Assembly (NCBI GenBank): GCA_902802535.1
Contig: CADCML010000013.1
Coordinates: 1-45,600, forward strand
Direction of reading: 5' to 3'
From: an uncultured Bacteroidia bacterium
Lineage (GTDB): Bacteria > Bacteroidota > Bacteroidia > Bacteroidales > F082
DNA: 45,600 bases
This document shows positions 7,023-14,472 of this stretch, piece after piece. Made by a program: the position numbers and the translations under genes. Position 1 is the first letter of the stretch, and each line of letters begins with the position of its first letter. The notes under the pieces are model-generated. The model ran no database searches and was not told the DNA's origin. It was given only the letters and a program-made list of their open reading frames with translations.

Positions 7023-8189
7023 TCACAGCAACTTCTCCAATTCATCCACCGAAGGAAGCAACTGTTTCAGCCGCTCGTCCATGTCAGTGGCGGTTTTGTA
7101 TGTGGCCACGCCCATGGGCTTGTCGTAGTCTTGGATGACATATTCGACAAACTTTTTGTTGGCACTTTTGCACAGCAGAATACCGATGGATGGGTTCTCG
7201 TTGGGCTTGCGCACCTCGTCATCAAGGATGCGCAAATAACCTGCCAACTGCCCAAGATATGCCGTCTTGAATGGGCCGCTCTTCAATTCAACACACACCA
7301 AGGCTGACAATTCCCTATTGAAGAAAAGCAGGTCAGGAAACTCTTCCACGCCAAATTTTTCCAAATGATATTGGTTTCCCACAAAAGTGAAGTCCTTGCC
7401 AAAAGTCATGATGAAATTCTTCACATTTTGGATGATGCTTTGCTCAACGACACGCTCATCGCGGTCTTTGTCTCGCACGAACAATTCCTCCACATTAATG
7501 AAATCAAGCAAATACTCATCCTTGAACATGGAGATGGCCCGGTATGCTTGTAATTGGCTGGGAATGTTTTGCTTGAAATTGTTGGGGATTTGACCTTGAT
7601 GATGGAACAAGTCATCATCAATCAGCTGCTCCAAATCCTCAACCTTGACTTTCGTATCGGCTGCGAACTGGATATAGAATTTCCTCTGTTCCAAGTCTTT
7701 CACCTTGCTTACAATGGCATAATGATGGGAAAAACCAATGCTCATAAATGCCGCTATGGGAAAGTCAGCATTGATTTTGAACTCAACAGGAGCCAATTTG
7801 TTCGTTGGAACGAACGAATTCTGATTGCCTTCTGTCAATTTGTTCGTTAGAACGAACGAATTTGATTCAACAATGACTGCCTCAGAACTACCAGAGAGCA
7901 TTCGCCATTCTTCATAAAAGGTGCGCATCTTCCTCATGCTCGGTGCAGAAAAGCCACGCAAACCAGGCAATTCCTTTCGCAGTTGCTTACTGACAGCATC
8001 AATAAAACCCTTGCCCCAATTTTTGTTGCGCGTGTTGGCAGAAACAAATCTTCCAATGCCATAATATAGTGCCAACTGCTCTTGGTTAATCACCCCCAAG
8101 GCTCTCAACTGGCTCTGTTGTATCGCCTCTTTGATAATCTGTACCGCATTGGCAAGTTCATCGGTTTGCTGGCTTTTGATGATGTCCAT
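7023..8189 (-). CDS. DUF1016 (YhcG-type) PD-(D/E)XK nuclease-domain protein
   Basis: 388 aa, ATG complement at 8187-8189. The N-terminal half is the DUF1016 N domain (helical; QLALYYGIGRFVS, SAPSMRKMRTFYEEW). The C-terminal half carries a PD-(D/E)XK core: FPDLLFFN then VCVELKSG, where D, E and K would be catalytic, followed by GQLAGYLRILDDEVR. Members are predicted DNA nucleases that sit singly in accessory regions and defence islands. A linker around residues 110-140 holds a doubled motif, NSFVLTNKL and NSFVPTNKL, encoded by a tandem palindromic DNA insert. Probably an accessory gene; activity not shown for this protein. Confidence 0.85.
   Translation of the reverse strand: MDIIKSQQTDELANAVQIIKEAIQQSQLRALGVINQEQLALYYGIGRFVSANTRNKNWGKGFIDAVSKQLRKELPGLRGFSAPSMRKMRTFYEEWRMLSGSSEAVIVESNSFVLTNKLTEGNQNSFVPTNKLAPVEFKINADFPIAAFMSIGFSHHYAIVSKVKDLEQRKFYIQFAADTKVKVEDLEQLIDDDLFHHQGQIPNNFKQNIPSQLQAYRAISMFKDEYLLDFINVEELFVRDKDRDERVVEQSIIQNVKNFIMTFGKDFTFVGNQYHLEKFGVEEFPDLLFFNRELSALVCVELKSGPFKTAYLGQLAGYLRILDDEVRKPNENPSIGILLCKSANKKFVEYVIQDYDKPMGVATYKTATDMDERLKQLLPSVDELEKLL
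7794..7862. repeat. tandem pair of 27-bp palindromic repeats inside the DUF1016 gene
   Basis: Copies at 7794-7820 and 7836-7862 differ at one base, with a 42-base period (14 codons). Each is itself an inverted repeat (AATTTGTTCGTT / AACGAACGAATT) and each keeps the reading frame, giving two in-frame NSFVxTNKL peptides. Confidence 0.8.
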
Positions 8190-8211
8190 GTGTGTTGAAT
8201 CTTTATCGCTG

Positions 8212-8219
8212 CAAAATTA
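8212..8219 (-). promoter_or_regulatory. -7 box for the DUF1016 gene
   Basis: TAATTTTG on the minus strand, 23 bases before the start codon at 8189. It is back to back with the promoter of the peptidase gene. Confidence 0.5.
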
Positions 8220-8253
8220 GCAATAATTATTCACCCATTCCCCAAAATTATCG

Positions 8254-8261
8254 TACTTTTG
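8254..8261 (+). promoter_or_regulatory. -7 box for the prolyl oligopeptidase gene
   Basis: TACTTTTG, 28 bases before ATG 8290. Confidence 0.5.
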
Positions 8262-8289
8262 TCCCCAACAATCTTAAATCAACACAATA

Positions 8290-10440
8290 ATGAAAAAACT
8301 CACTTTATTAGTTATGGGCACCATCACCCTATTCGGCTGCAATCAACAACCAAAGCAGCCTGAACGCTATTCCGTCAAGGCTTACCCCGAGACGCGCATG
8401 GACGAAACCGTCGTTGACGACTACTTTGGAACGAAGGTCGCCGACCCGTACCGTTGGCTTGAGAACGACACCTCCGCCGAGACCGCGAAATGGGTCAAGG
8501 CGCAGAACGAAGTCACCCAAGACTATTTGAGCCACATCCCCTTCCGCAGCGCCCTCAAGAACCGCCTGACGGAAATCGTCAACTACGAGCGCTACAGCAC
8601 CCCGTCGAAGAAACACGGCCGCTACATCTACTCGAAGAACGACGGCCTCCAGAACCAAAGCGTCATCTACATGCAAGAAACGCTCGACGGCGAGCCTACC
8701 GTGCTCCTCGACCCCAACGCCCTCTCCGACGACGGCACCGTCTCGCTGGGCGGCATCAGTTTCTCCAACGACGGCAAATACATGGCCTACTACATCCAAC
8801 GCAGCGGCTCCGACTGGGTTGAAATCTACGTGAAGGACATGGCTACCCTCGAACTCCTCCCTGACCACATCGAATGGGCCAAGTTCACGGGCGCCAGTTG
8901 GTACAAGGACGGCTTCTTCTATGCCGCCTACGACCGCCCCGAAGCTGGCAAGGAGTTTAGCAATGTGAACGAAAACCACAAGATTTACTATCACAAACTC
9001 GGCACGCCGCAGGAACAGGACGAGCTCTTCTATTCCAATCCCGCACAGCCGCGTTACTTCCATCAAGTGGACCTCACCGAAGACGAGCATTACATGTTCC
9101 TCTTCGAGAGCGGTCAAGGCGCGGGCAGCACGCTTTGGATTCGCGACATGCAAGACCCGAAAGGCAAGTTCGTGCAGATTGCCGACGACATGGACTACCA
9201 ATACAGCCCTATCGATGTGATTGACGGCACTTTGTACATCTTCACCAACTACAACGCGCCCAAGGGTCGTATCTGCAAAGTTTCGGCCAAGTCTCCGCAG
9301 ATGGCGAATTGGGTGGATGTGATTCCCGAATGCGAAAATGTGATTTCAGGCATCAGCCTCGCCAAGGGCAAGATGATTGTCACCTACGACAAGGATGCCG
9401 CCAACCACGCCTACGTCTACACCATGGACGGCAAACAGCTCCACGAAATTGCTTTGCCCACCTACGGTTCGGTCGGTTTCAGCAGCGAATATAAGGAACC
9501 CGAAGTGTTCTATGCCTTCACCTCTTTCGTCTTCCCGACCACGATTTACCAATACAACATCGACGACAACACCTCCACCGTGTTCCGTGCGCCTGCCATC
9601 GACTTCAAGTCGGACGACTATGTCACTGAGCAGGTATTTGTCACCTCAAAGGACGGCACCAAAGTCCCGATGTTCCTGACTTACAAGGCTGGCTTGCAGA
9701 AGGATGGCAACAATCCCACCCTGCTTTATGGCTACGGCGGCTTCAACATCACGCTCAATCCGGGCTTCAGCACCTCACGTCTGCCTTTCATCGAGAATGG
9801 TGGCATTTATGCCCAGATGAACCTGCGCGGTGGCAACGAATACGGTGAGGAATGGCACATCGCCGGCACCAAGTTGCAGAAGCAGAATGTTTTCGACGAC
9901 TGCATCGCCTGCGCTGAATACCTTATTAATAATAACTACACCTCGCCGAAGTATTTGGCTCTGAACGGTGGCTCCAACGGAGGCTTGCTCGTCGGAGCGG
10001 TCGTCAACCAGCGCCCCGATCTCTTTGGCGTGGCCGTGCCACAAGTCGGTGTGATGGACATGTTGCGCTACCACCTCTTCACCATCGGTTGGAACTGGGC
10101 CAGCGACTACGGCACCAGCGAGGACGACGAGGCTATGTTCAAGGCTTTGTACGCCTACTCGCCGCTGCACACCATCCAAAGCGGTGAGAATGTGCACTAT
10201 CCCGCCATCATGGTCACCACCGCCGACCACGACGACCGTGTGGTACCAGCCCACTCATTCAAGTATGCAGCCACATTGCAAGCTGCCCAAACCGGACCCG
10301 AACCCAAGATCATCCGCATCGACACCAAGGCCGGTCACGGCGGCGGCAAGCCCATTTCAAAAGTCTTGGAAGAGCAGGCCGACATTTATTCGTTCATCCT
10401 TTATAACATGGGATTGACTTATCCGAAGGAGGCGAAATAA
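8290..10440 (+). CDS. S9A prolyl oligopeptidase, lipoprotein
   Basis: 716 aa, the usual length of the family. A lipoprotein signal (MKKLTLLVMGTITLFGC, lipobox Cys17) places it in the periplasm or on the outer membrane. Residues about 30-430 form the N-terminal beta-propeller (DPYRWLEND near its start). The C-terminal alpha/beta hydrolase domain has Ser562 in GGSNGG, the Asp in DHDDRVVP (about 646-649) and His683 in AGHGGG, so the catalytic triad is intact. It cleaves short peptides after proline. It is monocistronic, with its own promoter box and a strong terminator. Confidence 0.95.
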   Translation: MKKLTLLVMGTITLFGCNQQPKQPERYSVKAYPETRMDETVVDDYFGTKVADPYRWLENDTSAETAKWVKAQNEVTQDYLSHIPFRSALKNRLTEIVNYERYSTPSKKHGRYIYSKNDGLQNQSVIYMQETLDGEPTVLLDPNALSDDGTVSLGGISFSNDGKYMAYYIQRSGSDWVEIYVKDMATLELLPDHIEWAKFTGASWYKDGFFYAAYDRPEAGKEFSNVNENHKIYYHKLGTPQEQDELFYSNPAQPRYFHQVDLTEDEHYMFLFESGQGAGSTLWIRDMQDPKGKFVQIADDMDYQYSPIDVIDGTLYIFTNYNAPKGRICKVSAKSPQMANWVDVIPECENVISGISLAKGKMIVTYDKDAANHAYVYTMDGKQLHEIALPTYGSVGFSSEYKEPEVFYAFTSFVFPTTIYQYNIDDNTSTVFRAPAIDFKSDDYVTEQVFVTSKDGTKVPMFLTYKAGLQKDGNNPTLLYGYGGFNITLNPGFSTSRLPFIENGGIYAQMNLRGGNEYGEEWHIAGTKLQKQNVFDDCIACAEYLINNNYTSPKYLALNGGSNGGLLVGAVVNQRPDLFGVAVPQVGVMDMLRYHLFTIGWNWASDYGTSEDDEAMFKALYAYSPLHTIQSGENVHYPAIMVTTADHDDRVVPAHSFKYAATLQAAQTGPEPKIIRIDTKAGHGGGKPISKVLEEQADIYSFILYNMGLTYPKEAK

Positions 10441-10459
10441 TCGTTGAACTTCTTGCATA

Positions 10460-10497
10460 AAATCGCCCGTCAAGAGCAATCCTGACGGGCGATTTTT
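10460..10497 (+). terminator. Rho-independent terminator after the peptidase gene
   Basis: 13-bp stem (10460-10472 with 10483-10495, AATCGCCCGTCA / TGACGGGCGATT) followed by T's. Confidence 0.85.
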
Positions 10498-10555
10498 CCG
10501 TTCATAGCGTGCTTAGAACTAAAAAAAAATCATGTTCTAAGCACGCTATAAACGG
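10498..10555. repeat. long hairpin repeat, copy A
   Basis: 22-bp arms (10498-10519 and 10534-10555) with one mismatch around a 14-base A-rich loop. The core is ATAGCGTGCTTAGAAC. The same element recurs at 12078-12134, so copies lie on either side of the AAA ATPase gene. Confidence 0.85.
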
Positions 10556-10563
10556 ATTTTTTA

Positions 10564-10571
10564 TAAATTTG
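10564..10571 (+). promoter_or_regulatory. -7 box for the AAA-DUF234 gene
   Basis: TAAATTTG, 27 bases before ATG 10598 and just outside hairpin copy A. Confidence 0.5.
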
Positions 10572-10597
10572 CAGCAGAAAATATATACTTTTTACTC

Positions 10598-12019
10598 ATG
10601 TTAATAGGCAGAAAATCAGAGATAAACGAATTAATGAAAGCGTACAATTCCGAATATTCTGAATTTGTCGCTATAATGGGTCGTAGGCGCGTGGGAAAAA
10701 CTTTCTTGGTCAGGGAAACTTTTAGGTATAAATTCGCCTTTCAACATTCGGGTTTGGCCAACCAAAAAACGAAGGAACAACTGAAGGAATTCAGGTTGTC
10801 GCTCATCAAAAGCGGTATGAAGAAATGTCGCATTCCCACCGACTGGTTCGATGCTTTTTTTCTCCTCTCGGAGTTTCTTGACCAAAAAAAGAAGGGCAAA
10901 AAGGTGATTTTCATCGATGAACTACCGTGGATGGACGCGCCCCGCTCCAATTTCGTTTCAGCACTCGAACATTTCTGGAACGCCTATGCCACAGCCCGCA
11001 AAGACATCCTGCTTATTATCTGCGGTTCGGCCACCTCGTGGATTATCAACAATGTTTTCCGCAACCACGGCGGTCTGCACAATCGTGTGACTTACCGTAT
11101 TCACCTCCAACCTTTTACACTCAATGAATGTGAACAATACGCCCAAAGTCGCCACCTGAAAATGAACCGATTTGAAATTTTGGAAACCTATATGGTAATG
11201 GGTGGTGTCCCTTATTATTGGTCGCTGTTAGAACAAGGGAAAAGTGCGGCACAAAGCATTGACAATCTGTTTTTTTCGCCTCGTGGAAAACTGCATTACG
11301 AATACAAGGAACTATACGATTCGCTGTTCAAAAACCCTGAACCATACCTGAAAGTGGTTTCCACTTTGGGCACAAAACGCATGGGACTGACTCGTGAAGA
11401 ACTCATCAGCGAAGGGAATATCGACAACAATGGTCAACTGACTCGGGTGTTGCAGGATTTGGAAGCCTGTGGTTTCGTCAGAAAATACAGTTACAAAGGC
11501 ATCAAGCGGAACAATGCCATTTTCCAACTCATTGACAACTACACCCTGTTTTATTACCAATTCCTGCGCGACACGGCGGGAACGGATGAAGCCTTTTGGA
11601 GCATCAACACCAACACCCCTGTCCGCAACACTTGGGAAGGCTTGGCCTTCGAGCGGGTCTGCTTCGAGCATCTCGGGCAAATCAAACAAGCGTTGGGCAT
11701 TGCAGGCGTTTCCACTCAGGTGTTTTCGTGGCGCGTGCTGAAAGACCCTGTCTATGGTGCTGGAGCACAGGTAGATATGGTCATTGACCGCTCCGACCAA
11801 GTGACCAACCTCTGCGAAATGAAGTTTTCGACAAAAGAATACGCCATTAACAATGAAGATGATGCCGACTTCCGACACAAGACCGGCCGATTTATCGAAT
11901 CGCAAAAGACCCACAAATCCATCCATCTAACATTGATAACACCTTTCGGAGTAAAATCGAATATGTATCAATATAGCGTTCAAAGCGCAATTACTATAGA
12001 AGACCTTTTTAAGGAATAA
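10598..12019 (+). CDS. AAA-family ATPase with C-terminal DUF234-like nuclease domain
   Basis: 473 aa. Walker A is GRRRVGKT (28-35), Walker B is KVIFIDELPWMD (about 100-112), and ICGSATSW is a sensor-like strand. The middle (about 260-330) looks like a winged helix (ISEGNIDNNGQLTRVLQDLE). The C-terminal part has QVDMVID and CEMKFS, a PD-(D/E)XK-like pattern as in DUF234. Genes of this type are abundant, solitary and highly variable in Bacteroidota; their role is not established, and a conflict or toxin role is often suspected. The gene lies between two copies of the same hairpin repeat, which hints that it came in as a one-gene cassette. Confidence 0.85.
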   Translation: MLIGRKSEINELMKAYNSEYSEFVAIMGRRRVGKTFLVRETFRYKFAFQHSGLANQKTKEQLKEFRLSLIKSGMKKCRIPTDWFDAFFLLSEFLDQKKKGKKVIFIDELPWMDAPRSNFVSALEHFWNAYATARKDILLIICGSATSWIINNVFRNHGGLHNRVTYRIHLQPFTLNECEQYAQSRHLKMNRFEILETYMVMGGVPYYWSLLEQGKSAAQSIDNLFFSPRGKLHYEYKELYDSLFKNPEPYLKVVSTLGTKRMGLTREELISEGNIDNNGQLTRVLQDLEACGFVRKYSYKGIKRNNAIFQLIDNYTLFYYQFLRDTAGTDEAFWSINTNTPVRNTWEGLAFERVCFEHLGQIKQALGIAGVSTQVFSWRVLKDPVYGAGAQVDMVIDRSDQVTNLCEMKFSTKEYAINNEDDADFRHKTGRFIESQKTHKSIHLTLITPFGVKSNMYQYSVQSAITIEDLFKE

Positions 12020-12077
12020 AATTATTGATTTTCAATTTATTAAAACAATTATTTTAGATGTTTATCACAATAATTTT

Positions 12078-12134
12078 CCGTTTATAGCGTGCTTAGAACC
12101 ATAAAAATTCATGTTTTAAGCACGCTATGGACGG
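12078..12134. repeat. long hairpin repeat, copy B
   Basis: 22-bp arms (12078-12099 and 12113-12134), 13-base loop. The three arm differences are all T/C or A/G changes that leave G-U pairs in RNA, so the fold is kept. Same element and same orientation as 10498-10555. Confidence 0.85.
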
Positions 12135-12180
12135 ATTTTCACATTCAATTGCCGACATATCGCATATTGCAAAAAATACT

Positions 12181-12188
12181 TACCTTTG
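12181..12188 (+). promoter_or_regulatory. -7 box for the DUF4421 gene
   Basis: TACCTTTG, 17 bases before ATG 12206. It supports 12206 as the start, since upstream codons in the frame would precede the transcription start. Confidence 0.5.
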
Positions 12189-12205
12189 CGCCAAATTCCT
12201 CACTA

Positions 12206-13336
12206 ATGAAAAGACTCATAGTCATCACAGCCCTGTTTTTTTGCTTCGCTTCCCTGCAAGCCCAAGAAACCTTTTGGGGAAAGGTCAACCGTTTTCTGAC
12301 CAAGCCCGCTGTGGTTGACTCGTCGCGCATTTACCAGCCGAACCCCGGTTTTTCTTTGGGTTTGTTCACCACTGGACAAAAAGCGGGCTTCGATGTGGGC
12401 GTGGACTTCGACCTCGAATTAGACGAAACACACTCGCTCAAAGGCATTTCTACTTACGGACTTAGGGAAAGCCTTTGCAAGAAAATTGGCCTTGAAGTCG
12501 GCTATGGCAATGTCGTTTTAGGCTATGGTCTCGAAGTGGGGCCTCGAAGTGCGGAGAAAAAGAGTGCCTTCGCTTTCAATATCCTCGGCAAATCTTGGGG
12601 CGTGCGTCTGAATTACTTCAAAATCAGCAACCCATTCGTTTCAGGAATCGTTTTTTTTGACGAAGATGGCAAGGTTTCCTCTGAAGACGAGTTCACCACA
12701 GAAGAAAAAGCATCACTACGAAGCCTTTCCATCGATGGCTATTACGTCTTCAATAACAAGCGTTTCGCCTTTCCGGCTGCCTACAAGAAGAGCTTGGTGC
12801 AACGCCGCACGGCAGGTTCTTGGATGCTGACGGCACGTTTCATGCAAGGCAATCTCTACAACTCGCCCGAAGCCTCTTGGAACACTTACAACCTCTTGGA
12901 CTGTTTCGCCACAATGCAAGCCTCGGTGGGTGGCGGCTATTCGGTCAACTTTGTGCCTTGGCATAAAGACCCCGTCGAGGCTCGCAACAAAGGGCTTCGC
13001 AACCTTACCATCAACTTGACCGCCATGCCTGTTCTGACGGTATTCAACTACCTGAAAACCACCGCCTACGAAATGAACAACGACGGGCAAAAGACCGGCG
13101 AAAAAGTCACCAAGATTTTGTGTTATCCCATGCCCAATTACATCGGCAGTGCGGCCATCAGCCTCACTTTGAACCGTTTCTATTTCTCGACGCAATTCAC
13201 TTACAACTGGTTCTATTTCCGCAGCCGCGATGCCTTCAATGACCAACAATACACCCAATATGAGGCAGACAACATCGCTTTTCGCGGTGCCTTCCACGAT
13301 TGGACGGTGAAAGGATTGCTCGTTTACAAGTTCTGA
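12206..13336 (+). CDS. DUF4421 outer-membrane beta-barrel protein
   Basis: 376 aa from ATG 12206; the frame is open further upstream through the hairpin repeat, but the signal peptide (MKRLIVITALFFCFASLQAQ) begins here. The mature part has alternating strands rich in aromatic and glycine residues (KSWGVRLNYFKIS, GYYVFNNKRF, FYFSTQFTYNWFYF) and ends in a hydrophobic/aromatic C-terminus (GLLVYKF), the usual outer-membrane barrel ending. It fits the Bacteroidota-specific DUF4421 family of unknown function. It converges with, and overlaps by 13 bases, the TPR/HTH gene on the other strand. Confidence 0.75.
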   Translation: MKRLIVITALFFCFASLQAQETFWGKVNRFLTKPAVVDSSRIYQPNPGFSLGLFTTGQKAGFDVGVDFDLELDETHSLKGISTYGLRESLCKKIGLEVGYGNVVLGYGLEVGPRSAEKKSAFAFNILGKSWGVRLNYFKISNPFVSGIVFFDEDGKVSSEDEFTTEEKASLRSLSIDGYYVFNNKRFAFPAAYKKSLVQRRTAGSWMLTARFMQGNLYNSPEASWNTYNLLDCFATMQASVGGGYSVNFVPWHKDPVEARNKGLRNLTINLTAMPVLTVFNYLKTTAYEMNNDGQKTGEKVTKILCYPMPNYIGSAAISLTLNRFYFSTQFTYNWFYFRSRDAFNDQQYTQYEADNIAFRGAFHDWTVKGLLVYKF

Positions 13337-14295
13337 TGCAAATTGGCCATCACAAACTCTTCGATGCTCCCTCGCGCCTCGGTCATGCCGAGTTTCCTGC
13401 GGATGTTGGTGCGGGCCTTGCCAATCATTGCGGATGAAACATCCAAAATGTCAGCCACTTCCTTGACGCTGAAAGGCATCATGGAAAGGACACAGACTTT
13501 GAACTCGCTTTCCGTCAAGGCGGGCTGGTTGTCCTTAATGTGTTGAACCACATCGGGATAAACCTTGTTGTATTCCTCAAAGATGGCATCGTAGGCATTG
13601 TCGGCCTCGCGCCCGCAAATGCAAGATTTCAGCTTTTGGAATGAAGCCTTGTCGATGTCTTTGTTTTCGCCTATCAGGAACACCTTGTAAATCATCATCA
13701 CCTTGTGAATCAGATTGTTGCGGTTGGTCTCGGCCAAAGTTTCGGATTCTTTTTGCAACTCGGCAATGCTCAGGTTCAGTTCAGCTATCGTGGCCCGTTT
13801 TTGCGCGGCACGATACAAGAGGAAAAACACCAAAGCAACCGCCGCAACCAAGACCAACGAAATGATAACGAGCATTTTGCGGCGGCGCAAAAACACGGTA
13901 ATCATATTCTCGCTATGGTCCAAGTCGCCGTTCAAGGTGGAGATGGTGGTTTGCACCTTTTCCATTAACTTTATATCCTCAGTGGAACGCGCCAAGACAA
14001 TGGCCTCGTTCAAAGCAGACATAGCGGAGTCAAAATCATTCTGCTGCCAATAGACACAACCGCTGTAAAGTGCTGACAATGTTTTCATTTCGGCATCGTC
14101 GGTAAGGTTGAAATACCGCCGCGCCTGAAAAATGGAAGTGTCTTGCGAGATATCCTCTCCCCTACTGAACTTGCCCTCAATCTCCAACACCGTCCGCTCC
14201 ATGTTGTCCATGTCGGATTTCACGTTGCAGGCCGCCAAAAGAACAATCAGCGCAAAGGCCAACCAACATCTTGATTTATAGAGAAGTCCTAACAT
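13324..14295 (-). CDS. TPR lipoprotein with membrane helix and C-terminal HTH domain
   Basis: 323 aa from ATG 14295; an ATG at 14301 is also possible. The longer open frame begins with TTG at 14316, inside the promoter box, so it is unlikely. Order: lipobox-like LIVLLAAC, short TPR region (NDFDSAMSALNEAIVLA), membrane helix (about residues 145-165, VIISLVLVAAVALVFFLLY), coiled coil, and a C-terminal LuxR-like helix-turn-helix (LTESEFKVCVLS, VKEVADILDVSSAMIGKA). This architecture is common in Bacteroidetes as a putative membrane-linked regulator. The signal is unknown. Whether the N-terminus is a real lipoprotein signal or a plain anchor is unsure. Confidence 0.75.
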   Translation of the reverse strand: MLGLLYKSRCWLAFALIVLLAACNVKSDMDNMERTVLEIEGKFSRGEDISQDTSIFQARRYFNLTDDAEMKTLSALYSGCVYWQQNDFDSAMSALNEAIVLARSTEDIKLMEKVQTTISTLNGDLDHSENMITVFLRRRKMLVIISLVLVAAVALVFFLLYRAAQKRATIAELNLSIAELQKESETLAETNRNNLIHKVMMIYKVFLIGENKDIDKASFQKLKSCICGREADNAYDAIFEEYNKVYPDVVQHIKDNQPALTESEFKVCVLSMMPFSVKEVADILDVSSAMIGKARTNIRRKLGMTEARGSIEEFVMANLHQNL

Positions 14296-14313
14296 TACCA
14301 TTGTTTTACATTG

Positions 14314-14321
14314 CAAAAATA
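14314..14321 (-). promoter_or_regulatory. -7 box for the TPR/HTH gene; decides its start
   Basis: TATTTTTG on the minus strand. It overlaps the farthest possible start (14316), so the true start must be downstream, at 14301 or 14295. Confidence 0.5.
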
Positions 14322-14472
14322 GTTATTTTTCCACAAAACCTTCAAAACTCATTAAACCTTTTTTATGTTGTGCGGTGGCTCCCAACCGAGTCGCCACCGG
14401 AAAGACAGCCAGTTGGCGTGGCTTTCCAACCCAACCTTTGTTTTGCCGGTTTTGTATGTTTTGTGACTAAAT

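Noticed and set aside
14390-14430. Short inverted repeat GGTGGC / GCCACC between the TPR/HTH and receptor genes
   Set aside because: Only six paired bases with a long loop and no T-run; too weak for a terminator call.
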